Source: an uncultured Sphingomonadaceae bacterium (GTDB taxonomy: Bacteria; Pseudomonadota; Alphaproteobacteria; Sphingomonadales; Sphingomonadaceae). From it: a stretch of DNA of 64,000 nt. Each line of letters opens with the position of its first letter. The first letter of the stretch is position 1. The notes beneath the pieces are model-generated. The model was not told where the DNA came from. It was given only the letters and a program-made list of their open reading frames with translations, and did no database searches. A program made the translations under genes and the position numbers. Where the stretch lies: positions 30,339 to 94,338 of the forward strand of contig CANLQG010000010.1 in NCBI GenBank assembly GCA_947493195.1. The letters are read 5' to 3'. Positions 25,932 to 35,170 of this stretch are shown one piece after another.

Positions 25932-27596
25932 ACTATTTCCCCTGAGGTGATTCTGTTCGAATCAAGCTTCTTGCCCTAGGGTAATTCCTTAAGCATCCGT
26001 GTCGGTGTTGCAAGCGGTTCGATTGTACTCCTGGCGCTCCGATCTTGCGACTTAGACGATCTCGGAACTCTATACTTTGCACGCTGGCCTTCGCTTGAGG
26101 CTGCGCGATCTCGCCAGCAGCAATGCCGGGTTGGCGATTGGCTTTTGCATTTGAGTTAGGATCCGGGGAACAAGCGCCTTCGTCATCTCGCACCATTGGC
26201 CTCCCGTTTTGGTAGTCCGGGAAGCAACAGAATGGCCTTGCTGACTCCTTGCGCCCACGAGGTCTGGAAAGGCACACGGGCCTCACCTGAAAGCGGTCCG
26301 GTGAGGACGGCGAATGCAAGGAGGGGCGATTGCCGGGTTGGTCGATCAGCAAACGGCGGCAAGCGAACGGATCGATACCAGGTATCATTACCCGCCTTAC
26401 CGACATTCCGGTGGCGGCGAGGATCGGAAAGTCGCCGAGGTTCAGTTCGGCGTGTTCCAGATGTAGTCATCCGACCTGACTTCATCAAAGACTTTGCTCT
26501 TCAGGTCCGTACCCGCTCACCAGTCGGCAAGCGGCCACAGATGAGCGGGCGAAGAGCTCGTCCTCGCGCTCCTGTTGAAGCTGAGTCCCCATGCCGGAAC
26601 CGAGATGGAGGCCAGCCTGTGCGGATCGCTCGCAAACGGCTCCATGATTTCGAGCAAGTTCGTAGCCGAGTCTGCCTTTGTGACCTTCCCGCGGATCGAC
26701 GGCTGCACACCCCGAACCCGGAATTGAATGCGCCAGTCGTTCGAAAAGCCTTACGATCTCGCGACGCACCTCCGGATACGAGGCCCATACGTCCGGAGCT
26801 TCGTGATGCACAGGGCAAGCTGGCGAACATGCGCGCCGCACTCCCGGCGAAAGGGTAAAGAGGCGTCAGACAGACAAGTCTGTGAATTTCGCCAAGGGGT
26901 TCTGTCTTTTACAGACCCAAAAATTGAGCGGCGCGTAAATTGCTGGTTAACCTCTTGAACTTACGAATGCTTTCGGGGCGTCGAACCCTCAGGTCCCTGG
27001 TTGCCTTGTTCTTCATCGACGCCCCAACCATCCGACAGATCGGTACACGGGTGCGCCCGGAAATTCATGCTGCTGACTGTCTTGCGGGGGATTGCCCGGT
27101 TCGATCGCGGCATGACGGGCCCCGGTCTTTATGGGTTGGTCGGACGCACTCATTCCCGGGACAGACAAGCGAAGGGGCCGCACGTCGTGCGGGCACTACA
27201 TCACCCCCGTGCCGCACCGGCACGCAGATCCCTGAGCTGGAGGCTCAGACGGGTCGGGGGCGATTCAGGTTCACCGATCATCTGCGACCGGGAGTTTGTT
27301 GCTCGGCGACACAGTGTCCGGACGCCTGACTACGCGGCCATCAAAGAAATTGTCGGCAGATACCCGGCAGTCGCGAGGGGCGACAGTGTCGCAATGGATT
27401 TTACTTAAAACGGTGCATAAACAGTTTGTTGATCGCCGGAACGCTTCCGGGGCAGCAGAAGTAATCGGCGCCTGTTCTATTTGAACAAGAGCTTTTTCTG
27501 CGTTCTCGAGGCGCGGGCGTTAACCATTCCTTTCCGCCTTCCTCCTAGCAGTCCGGGTGTTGCCGGCGTGGCAACGTTAACCAACGGGGACCTCAA
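25932..27596. other. 1.66-kb stretch without a supportable gene
   Basis: Open frames of 60-220 residues occur on both strands but overlap one another, are rich in Arg/Ser/Pro and show no recognisable domain. A dyad GATTC-N5-GAATC lies just upstream of the glycosylphosphotransferase (about 25950-25965). The last 100 bp should hold the promoter of the pilus operon. The stretch may be decayed coding DNA. Confidence 0.45.
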
Positions 27597-28118
27597 ATGA
27601 CTTATTCGACCAAGTCGTCTGCTTTCTACGGCGTTGCTGCTCTGGCTCTCTTGTGTTCCAGTGCCGCACATGCCGAAACGGCGACCTCCACCTTCGACGT
27701 GATGCTCGATATCGATGCAACCTGTTCCGTTACCGCGGGCACAGGGTCTGATATCGATCTGGGCACCGAAGACTCCGACGCGACCGATCTCAGCGGCAGC
27801 AGCACCTTCTCGGTGAACTGCTCCAAGACCGTTCCTTATTACATCGGTCTTGCACCCTCGAACGGCGCGACGGACGGTGCGGGCGTGATGTCGCCTGCCG
27901 GTTCCAGCGCCGACACCGTGCCCTACCAGCTGCGCCAGGCGTCCGGTGCTTCCGGCACGATCTGGGGCGATACGGCAGCCACGACCGCCGTGGGCAACGG
28001 CGTTGCCGGCACCGGCAGCGGTGCCGGCCAGGACCACACGGTGTATGTGACTGTACCGAGCGCAAACTACGCGCCCGACAGCTACTCCGACACCGTTACG
28101 ATCACGGTCAACTACTGA
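27597..28118 (+). CDS. Spore coat U domain pilin (archaic chaperone-usher major subunit, CsuA/B-like)
   Basis: A 173-residue secreted protein with signal peptide (FYGVAALALLCSSAAHAET). The mature part is a single SCPU domain: FDVMLDIDATCSVTAG, IDLGTEDSDA, STFSVNCSKTVPYYIGLAPSNGA, PYQLRQASGASGTIWGDT and YAPDSYSDTVTITVNY. The two Cys residues form the usual disulfide. It is first in an operon with chaperone, usher and a two-domain subunit, the arrangement of Csu-type pili used for attachment and biofilm formation. Confidence 0.9.
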   Translation: MTYSTKSSAFYGVAALALLCSSAAHAETATSTFDVMLDIDATCSVTAGTGSDIDLGTEDSDATDLSGSSTFSVNCSKTVPYYIGLAPSNGATDGAGVMSPAGSSADTVPYQLRQASGASGTIWGDTAATTAVGNGVAGTGSGAGQDHTVYVTVPSANYAPDSYSDTVTITVNY

Positions 28119-28135
28119 ACCGGAGAGCGATTGCC

Positions 28136-28876
28136 ATGCTGTCTACCCTCTCCCGCAAGGCGATCACTCTCCTGGCATGCGCAGCCATTCCATCGGCTGC
28201 GCATGCCCAGGGGCTCCAGGTGTCTCCGGTCTCCCTCGAGATACCGGAGCGTTCCGGCGTCCTGCGCCTCGGCAACGGCTCGGACGGACAGTTGCGGGCC
28301 CAGGTTCGCGTGTATCGCTGGATACAGACCGACGGCGAAGACCGGATGGTGGAGACCGACGAACTGGTCGCCAGCCCTCCCTTTGTTCAGGTCGCTCCCG
28401 ACGCGGAACAGGTCATCCGGCTCGTTCGCTTCGGCGAGGCAGCCCTCGCGATGAACGAATGCGAGCGCTCCTACCGTGTCGTCGTCGACGAACTGCCGGG
28501 CGATCCGGGCAAGCTGCAGACCGGACTGCAATATGTCCTGCGCTACTCGGTGCCGGTCTACCTTCTCAATCCCGCATGCGAGAACGCGCAGCCCGATCTG
28601 CACTGGGAAATCGTCATCGATGGCGATGGTGCGTGGCTGAACGTGGTTAATTCCGGGCAAACGCGGGCGCAGCTCGCAGCTGCCAGCTTCATCTCTTCGG
28701 GCGGGGATTTCGTGACAATTGCGAATGGCCTGCTCGGTTACGTCCTTCCCCAAAGCGAACGCAGGTTCGAGCTGCCCCGAACAGCCGAGACCTTTGCGAA
28801 CGGGGGGCAGATCGAGGTTACACTCAATGGTACGCAGCAACGCGCAAATGTCGCGTTGGCTTTCGCGGATCGGTAA
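28136..28876 (+). CDS. Periplasmic pilus chaperone (PapD/CsuC-like)
   Basis: A 246-residue protein with signal peptide (KAITLLACAAIPSAAHAQ). The N-terminal immunoglobulin-like domain begins LQVSPVSLEIPERSGVLRLGN and contains VYRWIQTDGEDRMVETDELVASPPF and EQVIRLVRFG, typical of the archaic chaperone branch. LQYVLRYSVPVYL is the donor-strand region and a second domain follows. It follows the pilin gene by 17 bp and would stabilise subunits before delivery to the usher. Confidence 0.88.
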   Translation: MLSTLSRKAITLLACAAIPSAAHAQGLQVSPVSLEIPERSGVLRLGNGSDGQLRAQVRVYRWIQTDGEDRMVETDELVASPPFVQVAPDAEQVIRLVRFGEAALAMNECERSYRVVVDELPGDPGKLQTGLQYVLRYSVPVYLLNPACENAQPDLHWEIVIDGDGAWLNVVNSGQTRAQLAAASFISSGGDFVTIANGLLGYVLPQSERRFELPRTAETFANGGQIEVTLNGTQQRANVALAFADR

Positions 28877-31259
28877 ATCGGCCCTGATCGCCTTGTCGCT
28901 GGTCGCACAAAGTGCGCAGGCAGAGGATAACAGGACCGCCGCCGAGACGGCTGAGCGAACGATCGACCGGACCCTGATCGCATCTGCGGTGACCTACGAG
29001 CGCGCCCTGGCTGCGGCTCAGAGCACCCTGCTGTTCCTCGAGGTCGAGGTCAACGGAATGGCGCATGGCCTCGCGCAGTTCCGCCTCATCGACGAGGAAG
29101 TGTGGGCGTCGCGCTCGGTCTTGCAGGACCTGGGCCTGCGCCTCGACAATGTGCCAGTCGCAAGCGGCGACATGGTTTCGCTGGCCGAGGCATTCGGGCA
29201 GAACTGCAGCTATAATTCCGGCACGCAGTCGCTGTCTATCCTCGTGGAATCGGAGCAGCTTGCCGTCGCGACAAGTCGCCTGAATTTCTACGATCAGGAC
29301 AATCCTGTGGCGCAGAGCGCGACGGGCGTGCTCCTGAACTATGACCTTTACGCCAATTTTGCCAGCGGCAGGATCTCGCTCGATGGCGTGACCGAGGCCC
29401 GCGCATTTTCCGGCAACTTCCTGCTGGAGAATGTCGGCGTGTTTCAGCTTGGTGACCGCGGCCCTGCCTCGCAAGCCCGCTTCCTGCGCCTCGATACCAG
29501 CGCCGCGCTGACGTTCCCCGAGAACCGGCTCACGGTTCGCATCGGCGACATCGTGACCCGCTCGACTAGTCTTTCACGCCCCAGCCGGATAGGCGGAGTT
29601 CGCATCGGCACCGATTTCGCGTTGCAACCCTACCTGGTGACAGCTCCGGTTCCGGCGTTCTTCGGCGAAGCTACGCTGCCTTCGACTGTCGATCTCTACA
29701 TCGATGGGATTCGCCGCTATTCCGCAGATGTCGCCCCCGGTCCATTCGAGATTGGCTCCGGCCCGACACGGGTGAACGGTGCCGCCAATGCGGAACTGGT
29801 GGTAACCGACGTGCTGGGGCAGGTCACCACTCTCGACTTTCCGCTCTACGACACGCCCCTGCTCCTTCGAAAAGGATTGTCGGACTGGTCTGTCGAGATA
29901 GGCACCGTGCGCCAGAACTATGGACAACGATCGTTCGACTACGCAGATCAGCTCGTCGCCAGCGGTAGCTTCCGGCGCGGCATCAGCGATACCCTGACCG
30001 TCGAAGGTCATGCGGAGATTTCATCCTCGCTGCTCAATGCCGGCGGCGGGTTTGCCCTGGCATCGCCCGACTTCGGCGTGATCTCGGCATCTGTTGCCGC
30101 CAGCCAGCACGATGGCAATACGGGTCATCGTCTTGAAGTCGGCTATTCGTTCACGACTTCCAGCTTCAACCTCGCTGCCACGCTCCAGCGGACGAGCAAG
30201 GATTTTGTCGACATTCCTTCAACAGCAGGTGCGCGTTTCCCTCTCGAACGGGAAATCGTGAGCGCGGGATACAGCGACGAGCGGCTGGGTACCTTCGGGG
30301 CGAGCCTCGTGCGGCAGCTGTCGGACGGGAGAGAGCGGACCAGCTATGCGAATGCCAGCTGGAGCCGGAGCGTGACCGAAGAACTTTCGGTCAGCCTCTC
30401 GGGCAATATCAACCTCGAGAACACCTCCGATAAGGGCGTGTTTGCGACACTTACCTTCATTCCCGGCAACCGTGACCATTACCGCGCGACCCTGCAGGCC
30501 AATAAGCGGCGGACCACAGGCGCGTTCGGATATCGCCGAAACGTACCCTACGAAGGCGGCATGGGCTGGGCAATCGACGGCTCCTACGACGGCGATCGCT
30601 TCCGCGGGGCCGCGCAGCTCGACCATCTTGGATCCTTCGGCCAGGCAACCGCCGGCGCGCGCATCTTTGGCAGCAGCACATCGGGTTACGTGGGCTATTC
30701 CGGTGCCATCGTTGCAATCGATGGCTCGGTCCAAGCGGCTCGCAAGATAAACGACGGCTTCGCGCTCGTTTCCGCCTCGGGCTTCGCGGATGTGCCAGTG
30801 AGTCTGAACAACAGGCAGATCGGCGTGACCAATGCAGAGGGTCGTCTGCTGGTGACAGGCCTGAACGCCTATCAGCATAACCGCCTCTCGATCGACACCG
30901 CCAACCTGCCACCGCATATCGAAGTGGGTTCCGATGAGGAAGGCGCGGTCCCTTCGCTGCGCGCCGGTGTGACAGTCGAGTTCGGCCTCGCGCCAAGCCA
31001 CTCTGTTCTCGTGACGGTTGTCGACGATACAGGTGCGAATATTCCGATGGGCACTGTTGCGCTTGCGGACGACGATGATGAAGCGATTCTGATGGTGGGC
31101 TTCGATGGCCAACTGTTTATCGAGAATGCCATTCCCGGAGGCCGCGTGGTAATCGATGGCGACGGTTCACCGTGCGCCTTCAATCTGCCCGCCATTTTCC
31201 CCGACGACAATGCGGGACGACTGGGCCAGGTAGTATGTTCGAGACAAGGATATCCCTGA
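28827..31259 (+). CDS. Outer-membrane pilus usher (CsuD-like)
   Basis: An 810-residue usher. I chose the ATG at 28827, nine bases after GAGG, because it gives a proper signal peptide (IGKSALIALSLVAQSAQAED); a start at 28719 would add a non-signal leader. The N-terminal domain (LFLEVEVNGMAHGLAQFRL) recruits chaperone-subunit complexes. The barrel includes LLNYDLYANFASG and RIGGVRIGTDFALQPYLVTA, the plug includes VDLYIDGIRRYSADVAPGPF, and the end shows VTVVDDTGANIPMG-type C-terminal domains. It overlaps the chaperone gene by 50 bp and the next gene by one base (TGATG). Confidence 0.88.
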   Translation: MVRSNAQMSRWLSRIGKSALIALSLVAQSAQAEDNRTAAETAERTIDRTLIASAVTYERALAAAQSTLLFLEVEVNGMAHGLAQFRLIDEEVWASRSVLQDLGLRLDNVPVASGDMVSLAEAFGQNCSYNSGTQSLSILVESEQLAVATSRLNFYDQDNPVAQSATGVLLNYDLYANFASGRISLDGVTEARAFSGNFLLENVGVFQLGDRGPASQARFLRLDTSAALTFPENRLTVRIGDIVTRSTSLSRPSRIGGVRIGTDFALQPYLVTAPVPAFFGEATLPSTVDLYIDGIRRYSADVAPGPFEIGSGPTRVNGAANAELVVTDVLGQVTTLDFPLYDTPLLLRKGLSDWSVEIGTVRQNYGQRSFDYADQLVASGSFRRGISDTLTVEGHAEISSSLLNAGGGFALASPDFGVISASVAASQHDGNTGHRLEVGYSFTTSSFNLAATLQRTSKDFVDIPSTAGARFPLEREIVSAGYSDERLGTFGASLVRQLSDGRERTSYANASWSRSVTEELSVSLSGNINLENTSDKGVFATLTFIPGNRDHYRATLQANKRRTTGAFGYRRNVPYEGGMGWAIDGSYDGDRFRGAAQLDHLGSFGQATAGARIFGSSTSGYVGYSGAIVAIDGSVQAARKINDGFALVSASGFADVPVSLNNRQIGVTNAEGRLLVTGLNAYQHNRLSIDTANLPPHIEVGSDEEGAVPSLRAGVTVEFGLAPSHSVLVTVVDDTGANIPMGTVALADDDDEAILMVGFDGQLFIENAIPGGRVVIDGDGSPCAFNLPAIFPDDNAGRLGQVVCSRQGYP

Positions 31260-32242
31260 TGCTTCAACGCACCTCTTGCGACCTGTCCCAAGCGATCGTG
31301 CAAGTGCTCATCTTTGCTCTCGCAGTTCCACTGCTGGCGATGCTGCTACCAAACAAGGCAGAAGCGAACGTCGTGTGCCTGATCGACAACGCAGAACTGG
31401 AGTTCGGTACGAGCTCGACGGGCACGGGCACTATCGACTATACGTGCACGAACTACTCCTACACCCCGCGCAGTTTCACGCTTTGCGTCGATCTTGGCAA
31501 TCCAAGCTGGCCAGGTACCCCGCAGCAACCGGTCTTGCGTGCCGGCAACCGCTATGCCGGTTACCAGGTTTTCGAGGATCCCGCGCTGAGCCAGCGCTGG
31601 ACAGCGCAGCGACCGCTGACCAGGCTCGTATCGATGCCAGCGGGCATGGCGTCGTCGGTATCGGGAAGCTTTCAGTTCTACGGCGCGATCGCGCCTGGTC
31701 AGACCCCGGTTCCGGGGACCTACCGCGCATTCTTCTACAACACGGTTCTCGGCACGCCCGATAATGGCGGCCAGTGCCGCACATCGGGAAACACGGGATT
31801 CTCCTTTTCTGCCCAGCAATTCACCCTGAGCCTTGGGGCGCAGATCGCAAACGAATGCCGGATAGTCGCGACCGGCAATGCCGATCTGGGTTCGGTTGCG
31901 GCCGCAACAGGCCCCGTGTCCGGCGTCGGCAGCATCGCGGTAAACTGCCCGACGGGCACGCCCTATAACATCGGGCTGGAGCCATCGAACGGCCATCCAG
32001 CCGGGTTCGGCGAGATGAGCGGCGGGCCCGGAAATCCTGACATCGTTCCCTATCAGCTGCGCTCGGCCAGTTCGACCGGGCCGGTCTGGGGCGCCACGGC
32101 CGATGCGACCAATGTGGGTAACGGCGTGTCGGGGACAGGCAGTGGAAACAACCAGGACTTTCCGGTCTACATTACCGTGCCCGGTACCGACGTTACGCCG
32201 GACCGCTACTCCGATACGGTCAGGGTTACCGTCCATTTCTGA
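31259..32242 (+). CDS. Two-domain spore coat U protein, probable tip adhesin (CsuE-like)
   Basis: About 327 residues from the ATG at 31259, which overlaps the usher stop. A signal segment (VLIFALAVPLLAMLLPNKAEAN) precedes two SCPU domains. The first (about residues 37-185) has CTNYSYTPRSFTLCVDLGNPS; the second (about 190-327) has ECRIVATGNADLG, IAVNCPTGTPYNIGLEPSNG, VPYQLRSASSTGPVWGAT and DRYSDTVRVTVHF, very like the major pilin. Two-domain SCPU proteins at operon ends form the pilus tip adhesin in Csu systems. Confidence 0.85.
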   Translation: MLQRTSCDLSQAIVQVLIFALAVPLLAMLLPNKAEANVVCLIDNAELEFGTSSTGTGTIDYTCTNYSYTPRSFTLCVDLGNPSWPGTPQQPVLRAGNRYAGYQVFEDPALSQRWTAQRPLTRLVSMPAGMASSVSGSFQFYGAIAPGQTPVPGTYRAFFYNTVLGTPDNGGQCRTSGNTGFSFSAQQFTLSLGAQIANECRIVATGNADLGSVAAATGPVSGVGSIAVNCPTGTPYNIGLEPSNGHPAGFGEMSGGPGNPDIVPYQLRSASSTGPVWGATADATNVGNGVSGTGSGNNQDFPVYITVPGTDVTPDRYSDTVRVTVHF

Positions 32243-32264
32243 AGGAGCAACAGCAGAACGTTCG

Positions 32265-32642
32265 CTATGCAGCAAAGAGCGGCGTAACCAATCCGCTGCA
32301 CTTCTCGATACGCAGGATCGGCTCCTCGATCCCGCCCGCCCTGATGATCCAGTTTCCAGTGTCGGCAAGGTCATGCTCGGCAGTCAAACCGGTTTGAGCA
32401 AGATAGCGAAAGTCGGCCCGGCCCCGAAGATACTGGCGGGCAATGCTGATAGCGTCGGAAGCGTCCGCCGCTGCCCGCCCGGCAGCCTGCGCCGTGTCGC
32501 GGGCTTTGGGGCAGGCCGGCTCGATTACCAGACGGAGACCGAATTGCCCGTGGGTTGTCTGTGCAAAGGAATCCGAGCCCAGGAGTACGACACTTCCTAG
32601 CATTATTGCCGTCGAAGCTGCTTTTCCGAAGATCTCTGCCAA
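32265..32642 (-). CDS. Hypothetical exported protein
   Basis: A 125-residue frame with a plausible signal peptide (KAASTAIMLGSVVLLGSDSFAQ). The mature part (QFGLRLVIEPACPKARDTAQ, SDAISIARQYLRGRADFRYL) contains two Cys and is not recognised. It converges on the pilus operon with a 22-bp gap. It could belong to the pilus system or be unrelated. Confidence 0.55.
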   Translation of the reverse strand: MAEIFGKAASTAIMLGSVVLLGSDSFAQTTHGQFGLRLVIEPACPKARDTAQAAGRAAADASDAISIARQYLRGRADFRYLAQTGLTAEHDLADTGNWIIRAGGIEEPILRIEKCSGLVTPLFAA

Positions 32643-32757
32643 ACTCGTATCGTACCCGTTTGTATCTGATGAGAATTCCGGGTCCGTTTTGCGGGCTCTG
32701 GAATATCGAGGCTCAGCTTGTTCCGCTCAGAAAGGCCGCTTCCGGGGCAATCCGGTC

Positions 32758-33182
32758 TCACAAATGCTTACCGGCATCGATGGTCGGTGCCGGAACAAAT
32801 GCCGCCGCTGAAGTCGAGCCCTCTGGCGCCCGACCGTCGGGATCGTAGTCATCGATCAGCGGTTCGGTTCCAGCGTCGGTTGCTTCGGCGACCTCGCTTT
32901 CGGTGTCGTCGGTTCGACGATGGGGTCAGTAACGTCATACCACGAGGGATCAGCCGCGCTCGCGGTTCCGGGAACCTCGCTGGAGCGCGCGGCCGCGGCG
33001 CGCGTAACCGGCCCGGCCGCTGCGGAAGGGGTATGATTCCCGTTCGAGCCGGATTTGCTTGCGATAGCGCTTTTCGTCGCGGCCTCCAGCCGGCTGGCCT
33101 ACCCGGTATCTTCGAAGACGAACATGACACCTGCCAGGACAAGGCAGGCGATCAAGAGCGTTGGCTTGCTTTTCACGATCAT
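32758..33182 (-). pseudogene. Possible decayed gene with N-terminal membrane anchor
   Basis: The frame from the ATG at 33180-33182 encodes KSKPTLLIACLVLAGVMFVF and stops after a few residues (33099). Coding-like sequence appears to continue in a second frame rich in Ala, Pro and Thr (about 32880-33080) and then in a third frame (DDTESEVAEATDAG, PLIDDYDPDG) to the TGA at 32758. Two frameshifts would join them into an anchored, Ala/Pro-rich and acidic protein. The call depends on these shifts being real; function unknown. Confidence 0.35.
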
Positions 33183-33570
33183 ACTCCTGCCGCGACTGCT
33201 CTGATGTCTGAGGGCATTGGAGTAGGGAAGAAAATCGAACAAATTCTTAATGCTGTGTGTCACCGATGGCCTTGCCGAACCGGGCAAAACCATCGGAAAA
33301 TAACGATCTCTTAGAGGTGATCGGCGATACGACCTTCACGTATGGCGCCGATATCAGCTTTACATAGTGACCCGGTGCGGACAGTTCACGCGCCCAAAGG
33401 GGTGAGCGGCACCTGGCCCATTTCCTGACAAAGGAATATCGCCAAACCTTTGCTTTTGTGCGCGGGACTACGCCTGAGACAATTCCCTGTTGCCTTTCAA
33501 CATTCTGATGCCTCTTTGATCTGCCTCGCAAGCGCAGCCGATGGTCGGTTGCCGCAGTCGGGGACAGCCC
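33183..33570. other. Gap upstream of the trb operon
   Basis: The 388 bp before trbB hold no recognised gene. In related elements a coupling protein (traG/virD4) and a CopG-like gene often precede trbB; neither is visible here. The promoter of the trb operon should lie in this gap. Confidence 0.45.
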
Positions 33571-34551
33571 ATGAGCGTTATTCCGATCCGATCCGAAGCT
33601 TCATTGCGTGGCGCGCGCATGCTGCGCACGGCTCTGGGGACAGAGATCGCGCGCTGGCTCGAAGAGCCCGCTGTGATCGAGGTCATGCTCAATCCCGACG
33701 GTCGGCTTTGGGTTGACCGTCTCGGGGAAGGCCTTGGGGCAACCGACTGCCTGATGAGCGCTTCCGATGGTGAGCGCATCATCCGGCTGGTCGCGCACCA
33801 CGTCGGAGCCGAAGTTCACGCCGGTGCGCCGCGCGTGTCGGCGGAACTGCCCGAAGGTGGAGAGCGCTTCGAGGGACTGCTGCCACCTGTGGTGGCAGCT
33901 CCAAGCTTTGCCATTCGCAAGCCCGCCGTCGCCGTGTTCACGCTGGCTGACTATGTTGCAGCTGGCATCATGGCCGACTGGCAGGCCGATTGGCTCGCCA
34001 ATGCCGTCGTGTCGCGGAAGAACATCCTGATCGCTGGCGGCACCTCGACCGGCAAGACCACGCTAACCAATGCCCTCCTGGCCGAAGTGGCTTCCGGCGA
34101 TGATCGCGTCGTCCTGATCGAGGATACGCGCGAGCTGCAATGCGCCGCGCCCAATCTGGTGTCGCTGCGGACCAGGGATGGCGTCGCCACCCTGTCAGAC
34201 CTTGTCCACTCGGCCTTGCGACTGCGACCTGACCGCATTCCGATTGGCGAGGTGCGCGGTGCCGAAGCGCTCGATCTGCTCAAGGCCTGGGGCACCGGTC
34301 ATCCGGGCGGGATCGGAACGATCCACGCGGGGACAGCGCTCGGCACCCTGCGGCGGCTCGAACAGCTGATCCAGGAAAGCGTGGTCACGGTTCCGCGCGC
34401 GCTGATTGCCGAGACCATCGACGTGGTCGCCGTGCTGGTGCGCGACGGAACCGGGCGGCGGCTTGCCGAACTCGCCGAGGTTCGCGGGCTCGATGCTTCC
34501 GGTGAATATGTCCTTGCCCACCTTTCCCACACTCAAGGAGATCCTTCGTGA
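33571..34551 (+). CDS. trbB: Conjugal transfer ATPase TrbB (VirB11 family)
   Basis: A 326-residue hexameric ATPase that powers the type IV secretion apparatus. I chose the ATG at 33571, which follows GGGACAG; a start at 33541 adds ten residues. Walker A is at about residue 156-163 ([10 protein letters not shown]162), followed by [20 protein letters not shown] (Asp and His-box region) and the Walker B-like area [22 protein letters not shown] with [12 protein letters not shown]. Its stop overlaps the trbC start as GTGA. It opens a complete trb operon. Confidence 0.93.
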   Translation: MSVIPIRSEASLRGARMLRTALGTEIARWLEEPAVIEVMLNPDGRLWVDRLGEGLGATDCLMSASDGERIIRLVAHHVGAEVHAGAPRVSAELPEGGERFEGLLPPVVAAPSFAIRKPAVAVFTLADYVAAGIMADWQADWLANAVVSRKNILIAGGTSTGKTTLTNALLAEVASGDDRVVLIEDTRELQCAAPNLVSLRTRDGVATLSDLVHSALRLRPDRIPIGEVRGAEALDLLKAWGTGHPGGIGTIHAGTALGTLRRLEQLIQESVVTVPRALIAETIDVVAVLVRDGTGRRLAELAEVRGLDASGEYVLAHLSHTQGDPS

Positions 34552-34892
34552 CCCACCCTTTTACCCATTCTGGTCCTGGGGCGCGCTCGCGCCTGTCCGC
34601 GCTTGCTCTTGCCTGCCTGGTCGCATTCGCGGTCGCAGCACCTGCCCATGCCGCCGGTTCGTCCATGCCATGGGAAGCGCCGCTGCAGGCGATCCTCGAA
34701 TCGATCCAGGGTCCGGTCGCCAAGATCGTCGCGGTGATCATCATCATCGCTACCGGACTGGCTCTGGCTTTCGGCGACACATCGGGCGGGTTTCGACGGC
34801 TCATTCAGATCGTTTTCGGCCTTTCGATTGCCTTTGCCGCTTCGTCATTCTTCCTGTCCTTCTTTTCCTTCGGCGGCGGAGCGCTGGTGTAA
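34548..34892 (+). CDS. trbC: Conjugal transfer pilin TrbC (VirB2 family)
   Basis: A 114-residue prepilin. It starts at a GTG overlapping the trbB stop. A long signal segment (SALALACLVAFAVAAPAHAAG) precedes two hydrophobic helices (VAKIVAVIIIIATGLALAFG and IVFGLSIAFAASSFFLSFF), the standard VirB2/TrbC layout. Its stop overlaps trbD as TAATG. Confidence 0.9.
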   Translation: MTHPFTHSGPGARSRLSALALACLVAFAVAAPAHAAGSSMPWEAPLQAILESIQGPVAKIVAVIIIIATGLALAFGDTSGGFRRLIQIVFGLSIAFAASSFFLSFFSFGGGALV

Positions 34893-35167
34893 TGCAAAGC
34901 GGCGCTTCTCCTCTGCCCAATGGCTTTATGGTGCCGGTTCACCGCGCGCTGACAGAGCATATCCTGCTGGGCGGCGCACCGCGCGGTCTGGCCATCGCCA
35001 ACGCGACTTTGGCCGGGGCGATCGGACTTGGTCTGCAGCTGTGGATCGCTGGGCTCGTCTGCTTTGCGATGGGTCACATGGTGGCGGTCTGGGCCGCGCG
35101 GCGCGATCCACAATTTGTGGACGTGGCGAGGCGGCATCTGCGCTTCCCTGCCTGGTGCGAGGTGTAA
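34892..35167 (+). CDS. trbD: Conjugal transfer protein TrbD (VirB3 family)
   Basis: A 91-residue inner-membrane protein starting at the ATG at 34892, which overlaps the trbC stop. The N-terminus (PNGFMVPVHRALTEHILLGG) and APRGLAIANATLAGAIGLGL match TrbD/VirB3, with two hydrophobic helices between about residues 30 and 65. It would act with TrbE at the base of the secretion channel; trbE begins 4 bp after its stop. Confidence 0.9.
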   Translation: MQSGASPLPNGFMVPVHRALTEHILLGGAPRGLAIANATLAGAIGLGLQLWIAGLVCFAMGHMVAVWAARRDPQFVDVARRHLRFPAWCEV

Positions 35168-35170
35168 GCG

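Noticed and set aside
26196..26858. 220-codon plus-strand frame and overlapping frames on the other strand in the gene desert
   Set aside because: Arg/Pro/Ser-rich, no domain, competing frames of equal length on both strands and no good ribosome site.
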